Shown piece by piece: positions 53,701 to 62,700 of a stretch of DNA of 64,000 bases (position 1 is its first letter; the number at the start of each line of letters is the position of its first letter). This DNA comes from Ahniella affigens. GTDB taxonomy: Bacteria > Pseudomonadota > Gammaproteobacteria > Xanthomonadales > Ahniellaceae. Both the position numbers and the translations under genes were made by a program. The stretch is from assembly GCF_003015185.1 (NCBI RefSeq), contig NZ_CP027860.1, positions 1,922,001-1,986,000 of the forward strand. Direction: 5' to 3'. Under the pieces are notes generated by a model. That model ran no database searches, was not told the origin of the DNA, and saw nothing but the letters and a program-made list of their open reading frames with translations.

Positions 53701-56700
53701 GGCAGCGGCAACCGCTACTTTCAGCGTCGTGCAGAACCAGGCCCCGACAGTGTCGCTGACGACATCTGCGTCGAGTGGTGCTTTACTGGAAGGCGACCAG
53801 ATCAACCTCACCGCGCTTGCTCAAGATAGCGACACAGGTGTTTCCAAGGTTCGATTCTATGTACGCCAAGGCAGTAACGACACGTTCCTGAGCGAGGACG
53901 CAGCCGCGCCATACAGTGCCGTTTGGACGGCGCCGGTAGTGACTGCAGGTGGCGAGCAACGTCAGCTGTATGCGGTTGCGTTCGATGCTGCAGATGCGCA
54001 GTTGTCGACAACCAGCTCGTTGGTGACGTTGACGATAAACAAGAACCGCCCACCGAGCCAGTTGATTATAGAGCAGCCGCTGGCACCGACCGGGGGTGGT
54101 ATCAATGGTCTGGGGACGCCGACGATGCAGGTGGTGGCACCTGGGCAGACGCTAAATTTGCGAGCGAAGGTGACTGATCCGGACAATAACATTGAGTACG
54201 TGCAGTTCTTGTTTGAGAACTCGGTGGTCGCACGGGTTGATCGTTCCTCGCCTGGTCAGGACCTTTTTGGGACCGAGGTTGTCGTGCCGAGCAACTGGTA
54301 TTCGGGCACGATGAATGATCGAGCGCCTTTGATTAGTGCGAAGGCGTTTGATACGAAGGGCCGTTGGATTGTGACAAATGCACCGGTAGGTATTGATGCC
54401 AGTGGTTACGACTTGTGTGGTGGTAGTGCTGGGCCGTGCGAAAATTTGAGTGTGCCGATTCTGGTCGTGCCGACTGGTGCGGCTGGGGCACAGGCGCCCT
54501 GCGGTGGTTTGAGTGGAGCCTGCACCAATTTGCGTCATGAGGTTGCTAACGGGACTCGGGTCGAGGCCGAGCGCTACGATCAAGGCGGCAATGGTGTTGG
54601 TCATTTTGAGCGCGACTACTATGTTGGTGGTGTAGACGGATTGACGAGCGCGCGTGGTGATGCGGTGGATGTGTTGCCGACGAGTAGTTGTCCGTTGGTG
54701 GCAGGGCAGTCCTATGTGGATTTGGTGCCTGGTTGCGTGGTTAGCAATTTGGACAATGGCGAGCGTCTACGCTACTCGGTGACGGTGCCTGTGCCGCCGC
54801 AAGGAGCGAGTGGGACGACGTTTACGCCGAAATATCGGATGTGGATTCCAGCATTTGCTGAGTTTGATTATCCGATTGCGAACCAACAGGTGTTGAACAA
54901 CCAATCGATCAGTACGAGTCTGAATGTTCATGGTGTGGCAAATGGGGTGTCAAGGACTCTGAAGTTCTACACCTCTGCGACATCAACGACTCCGATACGG
55001 ACGTGGACAGGAACGGCGAGCAGCGACATTTCGGTGAACTGGACGCCATCGGTGACGAGCGTGCCCGGCAATGCGACCTTGTATGTTGATCTGCATGAAG
55101 GCAGCAGCGCTGCACTTTCGCGGAGCAAGATCACGGTGCGGGTGGTGTCGGTATTGGACGAAGCCCAGCCTCCTTCCGAGGTGCTAGGTGTTCAGCTGCC
55201 GGAGGATGTGGATTATTCAGCCGGCTTTGAAGTCTACGGTTCGGGTGGATTGCTTCGCCAGCCGGACGCGGTGACGTCGGGATGTGTCCCGGCTCCGCGG
55301 GTCAAAGAGTCGGACTCGCCGACGGATCGCTGGTATTTGGTGTCCGGCTGTCAGTTCACTTTGCCGCAAGGTGAGTACGTAATGTCGTACAGCTCGCCTT
55401 CGGATGGTTTGAAGTTGGACTGGTTCCGGTTTGATACGGGGAATGGGGGCGCTACCACGGTCGACGCGAGCATCGTGTCGCCTGCGAACCAATCGCAGTT
55501 TCAGCTTGGTACGCCGATTACGATCCAAGCGGACGTGATTGGTGCGCAAGCTGGCAGCACGGCCGTGAACTTCTATCAGAACGGCACGTTAATAGGTGCA
55601 GACGAAGACGGTTTGGCGCCGTACACCCTAACTTGGACGCCTCCGGCCCTGGGTTCCTACAATCTCACGGTGCAAGCCACGGTGGGTTTGGTTACCGATG
55701 TGTCACCTGCTGTGTCCGTCACGGTGGTGCCGGGCGCATCGAACGCGCCGCCGATGCTCGCCATTCAGAAACCTTCGGGGGATGTTACCGTAGGTGCCGT
55801 GGTGGAGTTGGAAGGCACGGCCGTTGATTTGGATGGGACGGTGGCGCCTGCAAGCGTTTACTTTGATATTCGGAACAGTTCTGGCGCTGTGTTGGAGTCC
55901 TTGGCGGCCGAGCCATCGCCGATTGGCGGTAGTGGTGCGTACAAAAAGAACTGGACTGCCAACGTGGCACCTGGGAGCTACAGCGTTCGGATGCGCGCGC
56001 TTGATAACCTTGCGGCGAGCGGGGAGGCGATTCGGTCATTCTTGGTGGTGAGCCCAGGTGTGGTGATCCCGCATGAGGCGATTGCGGAGATTCCGGGCTC
56101 GGTGAGTCCGCAGTCCGATGGTGTCGGCGCAACAGCCGGTCAGTTCCGGGTGGATGAGGGCGGCAGCGCGACCTATAGCATTCCGCTGCTGACGCTGCCA
56201 GGTCGAGCGGGTGTTGGTCCGCAGATGAGCCTGAATTACAGCTCGCAAGGTGGCGGTGCCGGCGTTGCCAAGGGCTGGTCCATTGGTGGCACCTCGGCGA
56301 TTAGCCGCTGCCGCAATGCCTTTGAGCATGGCGATGACGCCGCGTCGATGGTGTTGGACGGTCAAGAGCTTTCAGCGGGCAGTCCTGGAATCAGCTTTAC
56401 CGACCAAGACCGGTTCTGCCTGGATGGGCAGAAGCTCGTGGTGGTACCAGGAACAGGTAACTACGGCGATAATGGCACGGAGTACCGTACCGAGATTGAC
56501 CAGTTTGCCCGGATTCGCTCGTTCGGCGGCGGCGCCTTGGGTCCGCGCTATTTCCTGGTGGAGCGCAAAGATGGCTCGGTGGCGTGGTATGGCGGATCGA
56601 TTGACACTTCAGCGCTGCCACAGGTTTTGAGCCCAGGCCCGATCGCGCGCCCTGATGCCTATCTGCAGCGCAATCAGAACGCGGGCGTTGAGAGCCCGAT

Positions 56701-59700
56701 CGCGCCAGCCCCATTCAGCCAGCCGGCCTTGACCTGGGCGCTCGCGCGGACCATGGATTCGATGGGTAATTACATCGACTATGTCTATACCAAGGACGAT
56801 GCGCGTGCGGAGCTGCTGATTTCGGAAGTACGCTATACCGGCAAGATGTACTTGCAGGGGCAGCTCCCCCAGGAGGCCTATTCGGGAACCTTCGCGGCGA
56901 TCCAGTTTGTCTATGACCCGTTGCCAGCGGCTGCAGTGAGCGTGTCTTACCAAATCGGCATGCTGAGTAGCCAGACAAAATACCTGAAGCGCATCAAGTC
57001 AGTGACCGGTGCGACGGTGATGCGCGAGTACATTCTGAATTCAGAGCTGTCGGCGAGCGGCTCGGATGCGATGTTGTTGAAGTCGCTGACCGAGTGCCGT
57101 GGCAGCGTGTGCTATGCCCCAACGACGTTTGAGTGGGCGGAGCAGAAGCACGTCATGCAAGCCACGCAGACCTTGGACTGGGCGTCGTCAGTGAATGGCG
57201 TCATCAACACGGGCAAGAGCCGGACCAATCGGATCGGTGACGTGGACGGCGATGGTCTGATGGATCTCGTCTGGTTGGGTAAGGCGCAGGTCGGTGGAAC
57301 GGTGTATGACACTGGGATTTGCAGTGCTGAGCACACGGCGATCTGGGTGCGTTATGGCTCGGTGGTGGACCATGGCGACGGCAGTAAGCGCTTCGAGTTC
57401 AAAGATGTGCCGCAAAAGCCGTTCTGCGTGGCCGATGAGATTCCAAGGGATAAGATCGAGGGGTTGATGAACCTCATCGATTTCAATGGCGATGGTGCCG
57501 ATGATTTGATGCTCGGCGATTACATTGATGTTGGCGCGAACGAGACGACGGGGCGCTGGCACATCTATCCATCAATTGGTCGACGTGCTTTCTATGCGCG
57601 ACCAGACGATACCCAATATCCTCCTGATCAAGATAGTACGGACGATACGGCGTTTGTTCGGCAGCCGTACGCGCCATCGACCAACGATCTACTGCCGGCT
57701 TGTAACGACTCAGACCCGACCGAGGCGCAACACTGCTTGCCCATTTCGAAGAACGGGGCTTTGGTGCAGTTGTCGGATTTCAACGGCGATGGTTTGCAGG
57801 ATGTGCTGTATGGCGTCAATAACGAATACGGCTTTGACCAGCTGCGCATTCGGCTGCAGGAGCCGGTCCCGGGCAGTAGTCCAAGAAGGTATCGATTCAG
57901 TCGAGAAATCAAGGTTGCAATTGACTGGTCGCGTGACGTTGCAACGGAGCAGTACTGCGGCTTCGAGCCCGGCGCCAACATCCCGATTGACGGTATCGAT
58001 GGAAGCGTTCCATCTGGCGACGTATTCATCACCTGTACGCTGAACCTCCGTGCTGCTGAGGATCAACGAATCCCTGGGCCATCTGTGATTGATTTGGATG
58101 GCGATGGTCACGCCGATCTATTCGCGACGGTCAAGCACGTCCGGACACGGTTCGATGTTGATAGCAGCAACACCGAGTGCGTTGATCCCCAGCGTCCCGT
58201 GAGCCGACTGCCGTCTGGCAGCTGGAATACGAATTCACTGGTCTCCTATGGCAGTCTGCCACAGGGTGACCGCGACGATCTACCTTCGGACAATAGCAAC
58301 GAGGAGGTTGAGGCGGCCAATTTGGAAGCTTTGGCCATTGCCTATGCCGGGAACCCAGACACGAAGCTGTGGGATTGCGCGGGTGGCGACTTGATCGAAG
58401 ACCGCCATACCGGCTTCTTGCTTGCTGGCTTTGAAGCGAGCAGCGATCCAGCCTTTGCCATGGTGGCGCGCTTCAAGGAATACGATTATGTGCCTGGCAG
58501 CCAGAAAGTCACCAATCGAGGTTGGCTGCAGACGCCTTCTGACTTGGCCTATGAACAACTCCGCCTGCCACGTATGGTGGATATGAACGCGGATGGTTTA
58601 CAGGATTTGGTGTTCTTGGACTATCGGCCGACCTTTGGTGGCGATCCGGTTGGCAAGGTGTTGACCTTGCTGAATCTGGGCACCCGTTTCCAGACCTTGG
58701 CAGAAGGGACGGTGTCGCACGACATCAGCACCCAAAAGTTCATTGAGTTTGCCGACATTAGCGGCGATGGCTTGCCGGACTTTCTGTTCCCGCGTGCCCT
58801 GGACCAGAGTGGCGGTGAGGAAAACAATCGCTTTGTCTATCGCATTACGCGTAATGATGGTCGGCCGGGTGTGCCAGATTGTGCGCTTGGCAATTTCTGC
58901 GACACCACCGGCAATTACGACACGCTGATCCATGGCAATGATCCGAAGAATTGGACACGGTTCTTTGGCGACTTCGATGGCGATGGTGCGTTGGACTACG
59001 TCGGTATCCAGATGGCACATAGCAACGGTGGCGGGGCGGGTGGTCCTGGTGCCCAGCAGAACAATTTCAAGACTTCCCGAGGGGCGGCGCGCTCATCGGC
59101 CAGTCCAATGCGGTATCGCAACCGTGACGCCTTGTTGAGCTTTACCAACGGGTTAGGGGCGAAGACCGAGATCAATTACGAGCCGCTGACGAACGGTGCG
59201 GTCTACCAGCGTAGCAAAGACGCGCGTGGCTTCAACGCTGGGCGCGGCAGCGCTATGCATGATCTGTTGGCCTCGATCTATGTGGTGGCCAAGGTTCAGA
59301 GTGATGCCCCGACCGATGCCGACCCGAATGGCAAGGCGAAGGTCTACTACCAATACCGCAATGCTCGAATGCAGGGTGGTGGGCGTGGCTACCTGGGTTT
59401 CGGCGAAATCCGCACCTTTGATACGAATTTCCCAGATCAGCATGTGGTGACCATCACGCAGTACAGCCAGACATTCCCGTTTGTCGGGATGCCGCGCGAA
59501 ACGCGGAAGTACCTGGTTGGGACTGCGTACGTTGAGAGTCAGTGTTTGGGCGCCGAAGGGCCTGAAATCGTACCGACCAATTGCTTTAGCCCTGGCGATC
59601 CGATTGCTGGCCTGCACTTCAACGAAACGGGTTTCGACAAGCTGATCAGCTATGCCTGGAGTGAGTTCGATTTGACGGCAACGACGCCAGGTTCGGTGTA

Positions 59701-62700
59701 TCCGTTCGTGAAGGCGAGCTTTGAGGCGACCGGGAACCCGGACAGCAATAACAGCCACGAAACGATCGGCACGACAGTCACGTATTTGCGGCCTGATGTG
59801 AGCAATCCCGAGCCTGCTTACCGCAGTAACCAGATTACTGCCGATCAGTATTTGCTGAAGGGCCAGAACTACGCCTCGCTGACCGCGCTGCGTGCAGCGG
59901 CGCAAACAGCGGTGGTCTCGGATAGCGGGCTGTGCAGTACCGGCAAATGCGTGACGCGAGTGTTTACCGATTCCAGCTTTGGCGACAATGTCGATGATTG
60001 GCGCTTAGGCCGGATGTTGACGACGAAAGTCGATCACTATCGTTACGATGCGAACGGCAATCCACCGATTCAGCCGACGACTCGCAGAACTGCATTCACC
60101 TATGACTTGCTCAGTCCCGCGAAGACTGGGCTGCTGGTGACGCAGACGCTGCAGCCGGATCGGACCGACAGTCAATTCCTGAAGACGATCCACTTCCGGG
60201 ATCAGTACGGAAACATCACCAAGACCATGACATGTAGCTACGTCGCTGCAGTGGAAACAGATTGCGACGAGGAATCCGATATCAGTGCGATCCTGCAGCG
60301 TCCTGTCGGCGTCAGTGATTCGCCGCTGGACTATGTGCATCGCTACGTTGAAGCCAAGTTCAGCGCGGACGGGCGGTTTGCCGATGGCAGTTACGTACCG
60401 TACTTCAGTGGCTCGGAAGGCTCCACAACCCAAGTCGACCGTCGGTTGAGCGGCGAGGTCTTGGTTCGCGACGAATTGGGCAATGTGCTTCAGGCCCGAG
60501 ACGTCCATGGCATCACGGCGACAACGACGTTTGGGCCCTTTGGTCGCGCGCAGACCACGCAGGGGCCGGATGGCTCGGCGTCCGCCAATGAGTTCCATTG
60601 GTGCAACGGCAAAGCGCCGGCGAACACCGGTCAAGTAGCGGATTGCCCCAGCAATGCCGTGTTCCGGCAGACTAGCTATGTTCGCGGCGGTGCGCGCAGC
60701 GTGGCCTTCTTTGACAAGCTCGGTCGAAAGTTCCTGAGCGTTTCGGAAGGTGCAAATGCCGACCTGTCTGGTGACAGTCGCTGGACGGCGGTCTGCAATA
60801 GCTATGACACACGCGGTCGCGCCGAGTCGGTGTCGGATCCGTTCTTCGTCGATACCGCCACCACGGGCTTGCTGCCACGGTTGGTGTCGGTTCCGGACTG
60901 CAGTAGTCGAATTGGCTCCAGAACGACCTACGACTATCTGGATCGCATCCTGACGATTCGCATGTCGGAGGACTTTACCGACCAGGGACCGGCCAATACG
61001 GTCAAGACCTACAATGGTCTGACGACCATCACCACCGTCAACTTCAAACGAAATGGTATTCTGAAGGCGCTGTCTCAGACCGAGATCAAGGACGCTTCGG
61101 GTTTGATTGCGCGATCGATTGATCAGGACGGCAAAGAGGCACGTTATCGTTACGACAACACCGGTAACTTGATCGAGGTACGCCGGAATGCCGCTTCGAA
61201 CACGCCGGAGATCGTGTCGTCGATCACCTATGACGACCTCGGTCGCAAGACGGGTCAGTCGGATCCGGATGCCGGGCTTGCCAGTTACGTGTACAACGCG
61301 GCTGGTGAGATGATCTGTGGTCGCGATGCGCGAGGATTTGTCACGGTCACCGACTATGACATCCTGGGTCGTGCGTGGCGGGAGCGCAACGAACGCGGGA
61401 CTTGCGCGGTGACGACCGATCGAAGGACGATTCCGGTCGGCGAGGCGCTCGCCGCCCCGACTACGGGCGAATCGCGGATCGTCGAAATGACCTGGTTCGA
61501 CTACGGCGTCAGCGGCGGCCATAGCGGCCTCGGTATGGCGTTCAAGACGGCGCGATACCAGACCATCGGTGCGAACTATGGGCAGACGGACCTGATGACC
61601 AAAACGGTCAGCTGGGATCATCTGCGCCGTCCGACTGGTTCGACCACCAGCTTCGCCTATGCGGTCGACAATGACCCGACCGTCGAGTCGTACACAGATG
61701 CCATCACCTACGACAGTATTGGCCGCCCCGCGACCAATACCGATGCCAGTGGGGGCGTGACCGAGAACATGTACTCGAGTCATGGGTTCCTGCGTCGCGT
61801 GCGCAGTGCCACCCAGCCGAGCTTGGTCTACTTCGAAGCACTGGCAGCCAACGAGCGCGGACAAGTCACCAAAGAGCGCAAGCATGGCAACGTGGCCATC
61901 ACCACGAGGCGGGATTACAACCCCTACACTGGGCGTATCGAAGGGATCCAAACCGGTACCGATAACGGCAACGCGCTGCTCGACAATCCGGTGCAAGACC
62001 TGAGCGTGGGCTGGGATGTGCTCGGCAATTTGACCAACCGTCAGGACCTGCGCCAAGGATTGGTGGAGGCATTTACCTACGACAACCTGAATCGTCTGCT
62101 ACTCGGTCGCGTGCACCAGAACGGCGCTTTGCGCGGGGACTCGATCAGCCTCGGCTATGACGCACTCGGCAACATTTGCAGCAAGGCCACACCGGCTGGC
62201 GCGCAGACGTATCAATACGGCAATGGCAGTGCCTGTGGAACCCCCGACACGAGCAACCCACGGCCGCATGCGGTCACGCAGATGCAGGGACCAACCGGCA
62301 CGTTTACCTATCAGTATGACGAAGCCGGTAACCAGACGCGCGCCGATCACAGCAACAACGCCAAGGATCGCGACATTCGGTTTGGTGCAGAGGGTCTGGC
62401 CGATCGAATCGTGGTCGGCAATGGCAACTCCAGCTCGGACTTCCGTTATGGGCCAGGCGGACGCTACCTGCGTACGGACGTCAAAGACGGGATCACAACG
62501 ATTACCCGCTACGTCAGCGGCATCGAACTGATCACGAAACGGCAGGGTGGGGTAGAGACTAGTCGAGAGCGGAAGCGCTATATCGGTGGCTTCTTGATCC
62601 TGACGCAAAAAATCCAGAGTGGCGGCACCGTCACTGAGGACTACCGCTACCTGCTTGGCGATCACCTGGGTTCCACCGATACCTTGGTCGACGAACAGGG

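Noticed and set aside
60005-62056. A 683-codon open frame antisense to the RHS part of the giant gene
   Set aside because: It mirrors the codon bias of the YD-repeat region; no recognisable domain or ribosome-binding site.
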